Shown here: piece after piece, positions 8,591-17,327 of the stretch
Position numbering within the stretch: the first letter of the stretch is position 1
Layout: each line of letters opens with the position of its first letter
Assembly (NCBI GenBank): GCA_030744755.1
Contig: JASLPY010000033.1
Span: forward strand, 1 to 53,178
Origin: Kiritimatiellia bacterium
GTDB lineage: Bacteria; Verrucomicrobiota; Kiritimatiellia; UBA8416; JADHWI01
Length of the DNA: 53,178 bases
Direction: 5' to 3'
Notes under the pieces: generated by a model
Databases searched by the model: none
What the model was told of the DNA's origin: nothing
The model's input: only the letters and a program-made list of their open reading frames with translations
Program-made: the position numbers and the translations under genes

Positions 8591-9594
8591 TGCAGGTACA
8601 AACCATCAGTTTCGACGATCCGCGTTGGCCCGGGTTTACGCGTAAATTCGAATGGGCCAACGTCTACCATTCGCCGCAGATGGCCCAGGTATTTGATGTT
8701 TCCCCCGGATTCGAAGTCCATCCTCTTTTCGCGCTGGAAGATGATCGCATCTGCGCATTCGCAATGCCTGTGCTGGTGAAATGCAATCTGCCCTTACCGG
8801 CGTTTCTTGTCGATCGCATTATTATGTTTGCATCGCCGCTTCATGCTCCTGGTGCCGCCGGACGCAAAGGACTGGCGGCAGTGCTTGCTGAGGCCAGGGG
8901 CATAGCTCGCAGGACAGCCTTCTTTCTCGAAATAAGAAACTCGGAGCCTTTCCCCCGGCAGGAAGCCGCGGGCGTCGTTGAAGGAATGAAGTACATCCCG
9001 AGACTCAATTATCTTCTGGATCTCACGAAAGGTGAAGATGGTCTTTTCGCCCAGGTCGGCACGAAAACCAGGAACCGCATAAGGAAGGCTGGGAAAAGGG
9101 GAATAGAGATTCGTCCCCTGGATGATGAGGGCGAACTCAAAACGTCTATTGATATGATTACGAGTCTTTACAGGCGGAAACGGGTTCCCATGGTTGAACC
9201 GGCCGTGTTTGAGAAAGCATGGAGCATAATGGGCCCTTCTGGCGGCTTTCGCGCGATAGGAGGCTTCAGGGACGAACAGCTTGTGGCGGTGCGCTTTCTG
9301 TTGTGCGGCATGGGTACTGTGATCGACTGGTATGCCGCATCAGACCCTGCTTCCCACCGGGACTACCCGAATGAAGCCATGGTATGGCACTGCCTGCAGT
9401 GGGCGTGTGGCAAAGGGTACAAACGGTTTGATTTCGGAGGCGGCGGCGTACGCGGGCAAGACTACGGTCCCGGGAGCTTCAAGGAGAAGTTCCGTGGCGA
9501 GACCGTTGAGTTTGGCCGTTATCGATACAGCAGGTGGTCATGGCTGGTTGAACTGGCGGAGAAGGCTTATGGGTGGAGAACAAGAACTCACTGA
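8590..9594 (+). CDS. FemAB-like GNAT protein of exosortase/EPS loci
   Basis: A 334-residue protein of the FemAB-related acyltransferase group (Acetyltransf_6). The N-terminal half has the family pattern EWANVYHSPQMAQVF. The second half has GTKTRNRIRKAGKRGIEI, then RAIGGFRDEQLVAVRFLLC and YPNEAMVWHCLQWACGKG, ending in FDFGGGG and GPGSFKEKFRGE. These are typical of FemAB-like proteins found with exosortase and polysaccharide deacetylase genes. ATG at 8590 overlaps the previous stop (TGATG); a GTG directly before it is an alternative. It overlaps the deacetylase gene by 26 bp. The chemical role in EPS systems is not established. Confidence 0.82.
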   Translation: MQVQTISFDDPRWPGFTRKFEWANVYHSPQMAQVFDVSPGFEVHPLFALEDDRICAFAMPVLVKCNLPLPAFLVDRIIMFASPLHAPGAAGRKGLAAVLAEARGIARRTAFFLEIRNSEPFPRQEAAGVVEGMKYIPRLNYLLDLTKGEDGLFAQVGTKTRNRIRKAGKRGIEIRPLDDEGELKTSIDMITSLYRRKRVPMVEPAVFEKAWSIMGPSGGFRAIGGFRDEQLVAVRFLLCGMGTVIDWYAASDPASHRDYPNEAMVWHCLQWACGKGYKRFDFGGGGVRGQDYGPGSFKEKFRGETVEFGRYRYSRWSWLVELAEKAYGWRTRTH

Positions 9595-10600
9595 TCTCGT
9601 TCGGTCGGGCCAGGTTCGTGACCCGGTATTCCGGTCGGGCAGTCTTCCCGATGAGGTGTACCGCGTTCTTATGGAGCTGGACGCCCCTCCGGGCCTATCC
9701 TTGAAGGCACAGTTGTATTACCGTGCACGTCCCTATATTCCCTTGAACCTAAGATGGCGGCTCCAACAGGCCAGTCGCCCCAAGTCGTTGCCGCCGGACT
9801 GGTTTGTCACGACATCACTGCTTGATGCATACCGTGATGCCGGAGTGGATCTCGAAACAGGCGCCGCCAACAGCCTGTGGCCCGAGGATAAGCGTTTCGC
9901 AGTGGTTCTCACGCACGATGTGGAAACGGCAGCCGGTGTAGCGATGATCGATGAAGTGTCGAGCATCGAGGAGTCGCTTGGATTCCGGTCCTCCTGGAAT
10001 TTCGTTCCGCAGGCTTACCGCGTGGAAACGCCGATGCTGGCGGATCTCAGGAGGCGGGGATTCGAGGTCGGTGTACACGGACTCAATCATGACGGATGTC
10101 TGTATTCATCGCGTCACGAGTTTGCGCGGAGGGCAGGGGAGATCAACACATGGTTGAAGGAATGGGGAGCTCTTGGATTCCGGTCACCACAAGTTCACAG
10201 AAACCTGGGGTGGCTTCAGGATCTCGAGATCGAATACGATAGCTCGTGTTTTGATGTAGATCCACTTCAGCCCATGCCGGGAGGGTGTGGCAGCCCGTGG
10301 CCATTCGAGGTCGGCAGGTTTGTCGAGATTCCCTACACTCTGCCGCAGGACCACGTGCTTTACATAGTGCTTAAAGAGAAGACCAACGATATCTGGAAAC
10401 GTAAGACCGAATGGCTGGTCAAGCACTCCGGAATGGTTTGTCTTATAACCCATCCGGACTATCTCGCCGATCCGTCCGTTCTGGATCTCTACAGGGACTT
10501 CCTGGAATACCTGGCTACATTGCGGGGCGGGTGGAACATTCTGCCACAGGAGCTCGCCCGGTACTGGCGGCAGAGAAGTGTGCCGGGGGGCTCTTCCTAA
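9569..10600 (+). CDS. Polysaccharide deacetylase (NodB/CE4-like)
   Basis: A 343-residue protein with NodB-homology motifs: VVLTHDVET (metal Asp), VGVHGLNHDG (the HxxxH-type metal motif), GFRSPQVHRN, and LITHPDYLAD near the C-terminus. It most resembles deacetylases accompanying exosortase-linked EPS clusters and would remove acetyl groups from the glycan. The ATG at 9569 lies inside the end of the FemAB-like gene. No signal peptide is evident, so a cytoplasmic or membrane-peripheral site is likely. Its TAA overlaps, tail to tail, the TAG of the EpsI gene on the other strand, so no intergenic terminator separates the two convergent operons. Confidence 0.88.
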   Translation: MGGEQELTDLVRSGQVRDPVFRSGSLPDEVYRVLMELDAPPGLSLKAQLYYRARPYIPLNLRWRLQQASRPKSLPPDWFVTTSLLDAYRDAGVDLETGAANSLWPEDKRFAVVLTHDVETAAGVAMIDEVSSIEESLGFRSSWNFVPQAYRVETPMLADLRRRGFEVGVHGLNHDGCLYSSRHEFARRAGEINTWLKEWGALGFRSPQVHRNLGWLQDLEIEYDSSCFDVDPLQPMPGGCGSPWPFEVGRFVEIPYTLPQDHVLYIVLKEKTNDIWKRKTEWLVKHSGMVCLITHPDYLADPSVLDLYRDFLEYLATLRGGWNILPQELARYWRQRSVPGGSS

Positions 10601-11370
10601 CCGCCATCTACTTCTGACTGCGGCTCAATCACAAGCGGGTACATCTGGGCGATGAACTCGCTTAACTTGTTCACGTGAGCTTCCGTATCTCCGTTCCTGG
10701 TCATTGTCACGGAGATGTATGCCCACCGGTGATTGATGTTCCGGAACACGCGATCGGTGGTCATCCAGAACAGTCGCTGAAGATGGTACGGAGTCTCGCG
10801 GCCGGTGCCGACAAACCAGTAGGCATACGTGGACATCCGTTCAAAATGTTTGCCCTCGAGCGTGGAGCCGGCACGGTGAAGATCGAGGAGCATTACCTTC
10901 AATGGCTGACGTCCCTCAACCGGAATCTCGATTACACGGCTCTTCTCGATGACATGACCCTGTGCGGGGAGACATTGCTGTGGCCGGTGGATGCTCTTTT
11001 GTTCACGGCCGCTGAGAACGATAGAAGCGAAAATCGGCTGTCCGCCCGGACCAACATATTGTTTCTTTGCCAGGATCGTATCGTCAGGCAGGAGCCGTTT
11101 CTCGCCAAGAGAAACGGCGTCCAGTGCGTTGGTGCAGGTTAGGCAGACGTCCGAGTCCCCGAGCTGTGACGCAAGATAGCTTCGCATGCACTGTTCGTTC
11201 TGACAGAACCAGATGTCCTCTCCTTCGTAGGTCCCAACCGAGTCGGGCAGAACTCGCTTAACCCCGGCTTCTCCACTGGCTGGCACTTCATCTGTGAGAA
11301 GCAGGCACAGGGCGGCCAGTGCCATCATCGCAACAATGGCTAAGTACGCTCTTTTTCTTGATCCATCCAT
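10597..11370 (-). CDS. epsI: EpsI family protein (exosortase-associated, DUF3485)
   Basis: A 257-residue protein with one N-terminal membrane anchor (AYLAIVAMMALAALCLLL) and a periplasmic EpsI domain. The diagnostic segment is KSIHRPQQCLPAQGHVI, and the C-terminal WAYISVTMTRNGDTE is also typical. In many genomes EpsI is fused to, or directly follows, exosortase; here its ATG at 11370 lies 31 bp inside the exosortase gene, in another frame. Two extra cysteine pairs in the N-terminal half (QNEQC, VCLTC) are unusual and may form disulfides or bind metal. EpsI's biochemical role is not established. Confidence 0.88.
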   Translation of the reverse strand: MDGSRKRAYLAIVAMMALAALCLLLTDEVPASGEAGVKRVLPDSVGTYEGEDIWFCQNEQCMRSYLASQLGDSDVCLTCTNALDAVSLGEKRLLPDDTILAKKQYVGPGGQPIFASIVLSGREQKSIHRPQQCLPAQGHVIEKSRVIEIPVEGRQPLKVMLLDLHRAGSTLEGKHFERMSTYAYWFVGTGRETPYHLQRLFWMTTDRVFRNINHRWAYISVTMTRNGDTEAHVNKLSEFIAQMYPLVIEPQSEVDGG

Positions 11371-12287
11371 GTCCTGAACTTCTCCCTGTAATTCATGCGC
11401 AGCATCTCCCCGATGCTGACCATCAGAAATATCGACATTGAGAAAACGAGGAAACCCGAGAAATCGTGATAGAGAACCATAGCCTTTTCGGCTCCGAATC
11501 CTTCGGCAACCACTGCTATGGAGAGTATCCTGAAAACGTTGCCGGCGATCGCAACCGGGATGGCGCACAGGAACAGTATCCATTTCTTCAGCAGTGACTT
11601 CTGGGTGAGATAAGCATAGATAGCCATCAGGGCTGTCATTGCGATGAGAGACCGCAGGCCGCTGCAGGGATCGGCAACGTCGAAGTTGAAGCCGCCGGCA
11701 GCAGTTGAACGGATGGCAGTACCAACCCTGATGGCGGGAATTCCCAGTCCGTTCATGATGTGACACGATAGCGTGCTGGCCATGATTCGCAACGGCACGG
11801 TTATATTGTTCAAGAAACTGAGGGGAATGCAGAATACCAGGTAAGTGCATGGGAAGAAGAGAAGCTGTGCTATCCGGGGGCCGTAAAGGGTGAAAGGAAC
11901 ACTCCACAACAGCCCAATCAACGACAGCAGCGAAATTCGAGTCAACTGCGCACGTACACCGAACCAGTGCATGACCAGGCAGATCGCCACGAATACCAGC
12001 GCCGGGTAACAGACGCCGGTTTTCGAATCGAGGAAATCCTTGCGCTTCTTCCAGATGACGAATCCACTAACGATGGGAATGATCCACCCGTGCGAGAGGT
12101 CGCCCCCAGACCCACTCCAGCGATCTACCATCCAGAGTATCGCAGACGTACCAAGAAACTTGACATCCTGGGCATTGCCGTTAACGCCATACAGACAGAA
12201 AAGGCAGACAAGAATCGCAACCCAGTGCGACATACTGATAACTGTCTGCATCCACTGGCTTCGCTGCTTTTTTTCGGGGGGCTGCAT
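11340..12287 (-). CDS. xrt: Exosortase (transpeptidase of the PEP-CTERM-type sorting system)
   Basis: An integral membrane cysteine protease-transpeptidase with about eight hydrophobic segments. The exosortase catalytic triad is clear: Cys in ADPCSGLRSL (about residue 208), Arg in AGNVFRILSI (about 253) and His in LYHDFSGF (about 274). Exosortases recognise a short C-terminal sorting signal on exported proteins, cleave it and probably attach the protein to an envelope glycan. I favour the ATG at 12287, which has AAGGA eight bases upstream; ATG at 12296 is the alternative. It is followed by overlapping EpsI. No protein in this window ends with a recognisable PEP-CTERM tripartite tail, so its substrates lie elsewhere. 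Confidence 0.93.
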   Translation of the reverse strand: MQPPEKKQRSQWMQTVISMSHWVAILVCLFCLYGVNGNAQDVKFLGTSAILWMVDRWSGSGGDLSHGWIIPIVSGFVIWKKRKDFLDSKTGVCYPALVFVAICLVMHWFGVRAQLTRISLLSLIGLLWSVPFTLYGPRIAQLLFFPCTYLVFCIPLSFLNNITVPLRIMASTLSCHIMNGLGIPAIRVGTAIRSTAAGGFNFDVADPCSGLRSLIAMTALMAIYAYLTQKSLLKKWILFLCAIPVAIAGNVFRILSIAVVAEGFGAEKAMVLYHDFSGFLVFSMSIFLMVSIGEMLRMNYREKFRTWMDQEKERT

Positions 12288-12334
12288 GATTCGCATCCTT
12301 ACTTCAACACGACTCTAAAGGGTCGAAGCGTTTC

Positions 12335-13168
12335 TCATTTCGCCAGGTTCCAGCGCCATCGTGTTCCCACTCGGGCTTGTAGTTGACGCGCTCCTGAAGC
12401 GTCGCAAAAAATGTAGTGGATGTCTCGAGTTCCATAGCAACCGCGGAGGAGTTTTTCGGTGCAACGACAGACACGGGCCCATGACGGCGGCAGTAGTCCG
12501 CGATGGTGTGAATACGCCTTGGCGACGCGAGCCCTTTCCCGTTGTGCATCAGGCGCGAGCGACAAGTTTGATGAACCTATGCTGAAGAGGGCCAGGTACT
12601 CGGGGATATGAAGGAAACGAACGCCGGCGTCAATGAGCCGCAGGACCCATTCGCGGTCACTCACGATGCGGTACGTCGTATCCGGTGGGCCAAACATATC
12701 GACAACGGATCTCCTGGAGAACATAGTGCACGTCATTGCGTAGAGGATGCCGGTAGCCACGTACCAAGGCCGTAAGGGGATCTCGCGGCGTGCCGCGAGG
12801 GCTGTGCCATCCGGGGAGATAAGAATATAGTTCCCGAACACCACATCGACCTCCGGGTTCTCTTGGAGGCACCTGTTCACCAGTTGCATGGTGCCAGGAA
12901 GATATTGTTCATCCGCATTCAGCCAGGAAAGCACATCCCCATCTGCACGCTGCCATCCACGACCAATGGCGTCGTACATTCCATCGTCTGGTTCAGAGAT
13001 CCAGTCTATAGTCTCTTGTTCCCGCAGCCACTCGACGGTACCATCGGTTGACTCGGCATCATGAACCAGGTGCTCCCGATCCTGATGTGTTTGAGCGGCG
13101 ACAGATGCTGCGCAGCCACGTATGTGGGGCATGCCATTGTGAACCGGGGTTACGACGGAAAATCGCAT
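12335..13168 (-). CDS. Glycosyltransferase family 2
   Basis: A 277-residue GT-A fold glycosyltransferase. The N-terminus MRFSVVTPVHNGMPHI is classical for GT2, followed by SVAAQTHQDREHLVHDAEST and EPDDGMYDAIGRGWQRADG. LSWLNADEQYLPG carries the DXD-like metal site as N-A-D, as in many colanic-acid-type GT2 enzymes. I use the ATG at 13168; the frame extends upstream without a better start. It lies 47 bp upstream of exosortase on the same strand. The sugar transferred is unknown. Confidence 0.88.
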   Translation of the reverse strand: MRFSVVTPVHNGMPHIRGCAASVAAQTHQDREHLVHDAESTDGTVEWLREQETIDWISEPDDGMYDAIGRGWQRADGDVLSWLNADEQYLPGTMQLVNRCLQENPEVDVVFGNYILISPDGTALAARREIPLRPWYVATGILYAMTCTMFSRRSVVDMFGPPDTTYRIVSDREWVLRLIDAGVRFLHIPEYLALFSIGSSNLSLAPDAQRERARVAKAYSHHRGLLPPSWARVCRCTEKLLRGCYGTRDIHYIFCDASGARQLQARVGTRWRWNLAK

Positions 13169-13319
13169 TATGTTTGAGTCCTCAGAAGAAAACTGGTGCC
13201 TAGTCTGAAGGTGCTGGCAAACGGACACTGCCAGCCACAAGGGCCAATGTTATCATCGACGTTAACCGGAGTTGACGAAGAACCGTTTCTTGTGTCCAAG
13301 ATGCGAACAGCCACACCGC

Positions 13320-14537
13320 TCATTTGCTGCTCTCCCTGAGCCATGTTGCCAATACGGCGTTCTTTACATCCTGTTCGTTGACTTCGCAGATGCAGTGAGG
13401 AACAGTGGCCTCACAAGTCTGGCTGCAGGGCTGGCGAGAGGAAGAAGGGCAAAGCACAATATGTTTATCTCCCACGGGCCCGAAGCGGACCGGCGAATTG
13501 GGACCATTCGGATCGCCGTTAGAAGGGTGACACGACACGATGATGCAGGGGATCTGCAACGCGGCGGCTAGGTGCATCGGCCCCGAGTCGTTTCCCAGAA
13601 AGATCCTGGCTCGTTCAATAATCGCCGCTGTCTCTGTAATGGTCAAACGTGCCGTGGTATCCACGAAAGTCCCGGTCGCAGCTTCCTTCATCATACGAGC
13701 CTTGGAAGAATCATCCCTGTTTCCTACAATTACCCACTTCACGCCACACTCAGCTGCCAGGTGGGAGCACACCTGGACAAAGCGGTCGACAGGCCAAGTC
13801 CGTTTTGCCTCCCCTGCACCAGGTGCAACGACGCCATACGGTTGCGCGGTTAGCCCGTCAGGTTTAAGGATGTTCTCTGCGGGCTCCCGGTCTTTCGGAA
13901 GTAACCACAATTCCATTTGCCTTGAACTGATATGACCTCCTACTTCTTCAAGAAGGTCGAGGCTTCGTTGGTACTCATGACAGATCCCTTCACGGCCTTT
14001 ACATGCATGAGTAAGGAGTCGGCTTATGCCCGGGTTCCACATCTTTCGCATGGGGTTGGCATTGGTGCGAAAACCGACTCTGACGGCAGCCCCTGCAAGA
14101 AAAACAAGCATAGCCGCGTAGTGTTCATCGACATGCCATCGTGTAGAGAACGCCCAATCAAACTTATATCTGCCACGGAGTTGCAGGCCAAGTCGAAGAA
14201 CTCGTCCAAAACGAACGTACGGATTGCCGCGGCGCCCCTTAGTCCCGCGCAGGACGTGTACTTCATCAATATGTGGACATGCGAATAGAAGAGGTTCCGA
14301 CTCTGGTCGACATACACAAACAAGGCGGGCTTTTGGGCAGTTCTTCCGAAGCTCCCTTAGAAATGGCGCAAGAAGAAGCGTGTCCCCGATACGGTCAAGC
14401 GCCACGACAAGAACAAAGCCTGCATCTTGCAGCGCAACCGAAGGGCGCCGATGAGGCCTTGCCAGAACGCTCACGACAGCCGGACTGATAGGCCAGAAAA
14501 TCACACGATGAAGGAATCTGCGAAGAGGAATGGACAT
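13320..14537 (-). CDS. Glycosyltransferase family 9 (heptosyltransferase-like)
   Basis: A 405-residue ADP-heptose:LPS heptosyltransferase-family protein. Family features: VVALDRIGDTLLLAPFLREL near residue 45, VVAPGAGEAKRTWPVDRFVQ at the start of the second domain, and FLGNDSGPMHLAAAL, the nucleotide-sugar binding signature of GT9. A cysteine-rich stretch near the C-terminus (LCPSSSRQPCSQTCEATVPHC trimmed) is common in the family. Start is the ATG at 14537, 4 bp after the stop of the pyruvyl transferase gene, so the two are probably cotranscribed. Role: adding a heptose or other sugar to the glycan; exact substrate unknown. Confidence 0.88.
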   Translation of the reverse strand: MSIPLRRFLHRVIFWPISPAVVSVLARPHRRPSVALQDAGFVLVVALDRIGDTLLLAPFLRELRKNCPKARLVCVCRPESEPLLFACPHIDEVHVLRGTKGRRGNPYVRFGRVLRLGLQLRGRYKFDWAFSTRWHVDEHYAAMLVFLAGAAVRVGFRTNANPMRKMWNPGISRLLTHACKGREGICHEYQRSLDLLEEVGGHISSRQMELWLLPKDREPAENILKPDGLTAQPYGVVAPGAGEAKRTWPVDRFVQVCSHLAAECGVKWVIVGNRDDSSKARMMKEAATGTFVDTTARLTITETAAIIERARIFLGNDSGPMHLAAALQIPCIIVSCHPSNGDPNGPNSPVRFGPVGDKHIVLCPSSSRQPCSQTCEATVPHCICEVNEQDVKNAVLATWLRESSK

Positions 14538-14541
14538 GGCA

Positions 14542-15693
14542 CTATGCTTTCGAAAGGATCGAGGTGAGCTCGTTCGACAGGAGTTCTTCATATGAGGCAA
14601 AGGTACGTGCCTTCAACTCTGCAAGTCGCTGCCGTTCCTCGGTCTCTTTTTGCAATAGCTGCTCAAGAATCATTCTTACGGTTCCTGAGTCGGCTTCCTT
14701 TGCGTAGAGGGTAGGAATGCCAGCGTAATCCAGCATGAGCATACGGGAATCTGTTCCAATGGCTGCGGATGGAATCCCAAGTGAAGCCAGAGCCATGCAG
14801 GCATGCAGGCGGTTGCATACGGCAGCCCGACATCTGTCGGCTATTTCAAGGTAGTCTTCAGGCTTTCTAAGGAGATATTTTGGCAAGTCAGGCGCCAGTT
14901 CCGCTGCCCATGTGTACTCCTTCTTATCATGGCAAATGAAAGCAAGTGTGTGACTCTCCCGCAGGTTCTCGATGAAATCCACGAAAACACCACGCCATAT
15001 TGACGGTTCGATGCCCTGCCTGAAATCAAAGTGTCCGCCTCCCTCCATGTAGTTGAGGAAAACGGTGTCGGCATTGTCTCTGAGTGGCAGGCGGCCCTCG
15101 TGCCACAGCAGGGCCGAGCACGGGAGCGTCTCGATACGACCCTCCGCGAGGAGCGGTTCTGCCAAGTCGCGAGCCAGGGCGTCGCGCACAACATTGATGT
15201 CACATGTGGAGAATACGCTTTCCAGAAAATCGCGATCCTTTCCCTGCGCAAGTTCTGATGGCAGGTTCTCCCATGGGTAGCAAGATCCCGAAGCCAGGTT
15301 CAGCACAGGGATCTTTCTGCTCATTGGCACCACAATGTCTTTCCACAACGGTCCGGCCCATTCAACCATGGCACATCCATTCCACATAATGGGGCTGCCG
15401 CAGTAGATAATAAGATCGCAGTTCTGGAAGCAATGCCCGCCGAAGCGATGCAACAGCGAACTCGCCATTCTGGCGGCCGTTGCTTTGCCACATGGCAGTC
15501 TGTCAGCCAGACGGGCTGGATGCCATTGAGGATACACCTGCATTGGGCGATGCTTGTTTAGCAATACCAGATCGAACTGGGTTCCGGGTGAGGTCCTTTT
15601 CAGGCAGTTGACGATTCCTGCCCTGACAATGTCATCTCCCAGGTTGGTAGACAACGTGGTAATCAAGCCCACTCTGACAACGTTGGAACTCAT
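14542..15693 (-). CDS. Polysaccharide pyruvyl transferase family protein
   Basis: A 383-residue protein of the polysaccharide pyruvyl transferase (CsaB/WcaK-like) family, which adds ketal-linked pyruvate to glycans. Supporting segments: VGLITTLSTNLGDDIVRAGI at the N-terminus, the central LIIYCGSPIMWNG, and CNRLHACMALASLGIPSAAI with the conserved R-L-H-A before the C-terminal domain. Its stop is 4 bp from the GT9 start. A pyruvyl substituent would give the exported polymer negative charge; this is inference from the family. Confidence 0.85.
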   Translation of the reverse strand: MSSNVVRVGLITTLSTNLGDDIVRAGIVNCLKRTSPGTQFDLVLLNKHRPMQVYPQWHPARLADRLPCGKATAARMASSLLHRFGGHCFQNCDLIIYCGSPIMWNGCAMVEWAGPLWKDIVVPMSRKIPVLNLASGSCYPWENLPSELAQGKDRDFLESVFSTCDINVVRDALARDLAEPLLAEGRIETLPCSALLWHEGRLPLRDNADTVFLNYMEGGGHFDFRQGIEPSIWRGVFVDFIENLRESHTLAFICHDKKEYTWAAELAPDLPKYLLRKPEDYLEIADRCRAAVCNRLHACMALASLGIPSAAIGTDSRMLMLDYAGIPTLYAKEADSGTVRMILEQLLQKETEERQRLAELKARTFASYEELLSNELTSILSKA

Positions 15694-15800
15694 GTGATGG
15701 TTACTAGTTTCCTATTCATGAACCCAATTGCGGCCAAAACATGCAAGAAAGTCTCGTCTTCATCCTGCTGAAAGTGATTGGTGTTACTCAACAATGGGCA

Positions 15801-17327
15801 TCAACGATCTGTGCGCTGCCGAAAGGCATTTATCACGACAGAAACGACCTCGGGCAAAGCCCTCGGATACGCCATTGAACAGATAATGCAGAACAGCACC
15901 ATAATCACCGCGTAAGTCGCCAAATAGGAGACAAAAAAGCCTGGCCATGATTCGGCGGTCAGCAGCCCCCGGCATACCCAGCGGCACAGAGAAGCCAGGA
16001 TGAGGATCGCTGGCACAGGAATCAACAGCTTTACTAACTCTGGACCGCCTATTAAACCTTGCCGCCGCGCCAGCCATATTACACTGATGGGGTTCACGAG
16101 TATCCAAAAAAGAACGGTGGGAACAATCACGCCAATGATCCCCCAGTAGCGCACGAACCAGATGCTGAGTATTAGATTCACAAAAGCGTAAACGAAGCGT
16201 GTCCATCCAAGTAGTCGAACCTCCCCCTTTGCAACAAGGCTGTGCGAGATAACTTTAAGGGGGGCTGTGCAGATAGCGCTGATGATGAAAAGGGCGGCGC
16301 CTGGAGCGGAATTGCTGAAGTCCGGACCGACCCACAGGGTGATGAAAATATCAATGATCACGAGAAGCGCAACTAGGGGCGGCACGATTAGAATCGAGTA
16401 AGCAAGTGATCCCAGGAAGTTGAGTTTCTCTATAAAGGAAAAGTCGTTGTCGGCAAAGGCCCCGGCCTGACTTGGCAGTAGTGCGCGTAACGGCAATGCA
16501 AGAACAGACTCGGAGAAATGTTGAGTCTTCTGGGCGACGTGGTACTCCGTCACCGTGGCGGTTCCACATACGGTCTGTAGAATCAAGGTATCAGTCGTAT
16601 TCATGATCTGATAAGCAACACGGTTCACGACAATGAAAAGATTGAAGCGCCAGAGACGTTTGAAGAGTGAACGTGACGGTAAAAGCAATCGCCAACGGCA
16701 AGGCAATAACCACAGGCAGAGAAAGAATCCAAACCCCATGCTCGTGATGTTACATATCTGGATCAGGAGTGTATAGAGCCCCAAGTCGCCGTGGCAACGT
16801 GATGTAACGATGTAAGCTATTGGGCTCGCGAGCAGCATCGGTAGGCTTATTACATTGCGAAGAACGAAGCGCTCCAGGCCATCTAGGATTCCAGAAACAA
16901 TTGGCTGCATGAACTGCAACATGATGCAGATGCCCATGATTCGAGTCACCTTTGTGGCCAGAGGCGCCAGGGCGGGGGCTACGTTCAGTCGCTCCCATCC
17001 AATGCTTGGGAGCATTAGCATACAACAGCCTAGCAGTATGTATATCAGCGCGGAACACAGTGAGAACGTTGTGAGAATTGCACTCAGGTCATCAGAATGT
17101 CTACGTTTGCTGTGAAATGGTATGAACCTGACCAGCGACATGGATATCGCCGTGCCGAGAAAACTGAACAAGACACTTATCGCCACAATGGCGGCATAAA
17201 TACCGCATATTTCTTTCCCAAAATAGTTCAGAACAAGCGGAACAATGATAAATGTTGATCCGAACTGAATCGCGCGAAAACAGATGTTGGCAGCCGTGTT
17301 CACGAGAAGACGAAGAGATCGTCTCAC
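15801..17327 (-). CDS. Lipid-linked oligosaccharide flippase (Wzx/MATE-like)
   Basis: A 508-residue polytopic membrane protein with about 14 hydrophobic segments in the polysaccharide biosynthesis/MVF-like superfamily. The N-terminus (RRSLRLLVNTAANICFRAIQ, VPLVLNYFGKEICGIYAAIV) is typical of Wzx flippases, which move undecaprenyl-linked repeat units to the periplasm. Its start overlaps by four bases the stop of the upstream ligase/polymerase-like gene, giving a Wzy-Wzx pair. The 107-bp gap to the pyruvyl transferase shows nothing recognisable. Confidence 0.87.
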   Translation of the reverse strand: MRRSLRLLVNTAANICFRAIQFGSTFIIVPLVLNYFGKEICGIYAAIVAISVLFSFLGTAISMSLVRFIPFHSKRRHSDDLSAILTTFSLCSALIYILLGCCMLMLPSIGWERLNVAPALAPLATKVTRIMGICIMLQFMQPIVSGILDGLERFVLRNVISLPMLLASPIAYIVTSRCHGDLGLYTLLIQICNITSMGFGFFLCLWLLPCRWRLLLPSRSLFKRLWRFNLFIVVNRVAYQIMNTTDTLILQTVCGTATVTEYHVAQKTQHFSESVLALPLRALLPSQAGAFADNDFSFIEKLNFLGSLAYSILIVPPLVALLVIIDIFITLWVGPDFSNSAPGAALFIISAICTAPLKVISHSLVAKGEVRLLGWTRFVYAFVNLILSIWFVRYWGIIGVIVPTVLFWILVNPISVIWLARRQGLIGGPELVKLLIPVPAILILASLCRWVCRGLLTAESWPGFFVSYLATYAVIMVLFCIICSMAYPRALPEVVSVVINAFRQRTDR

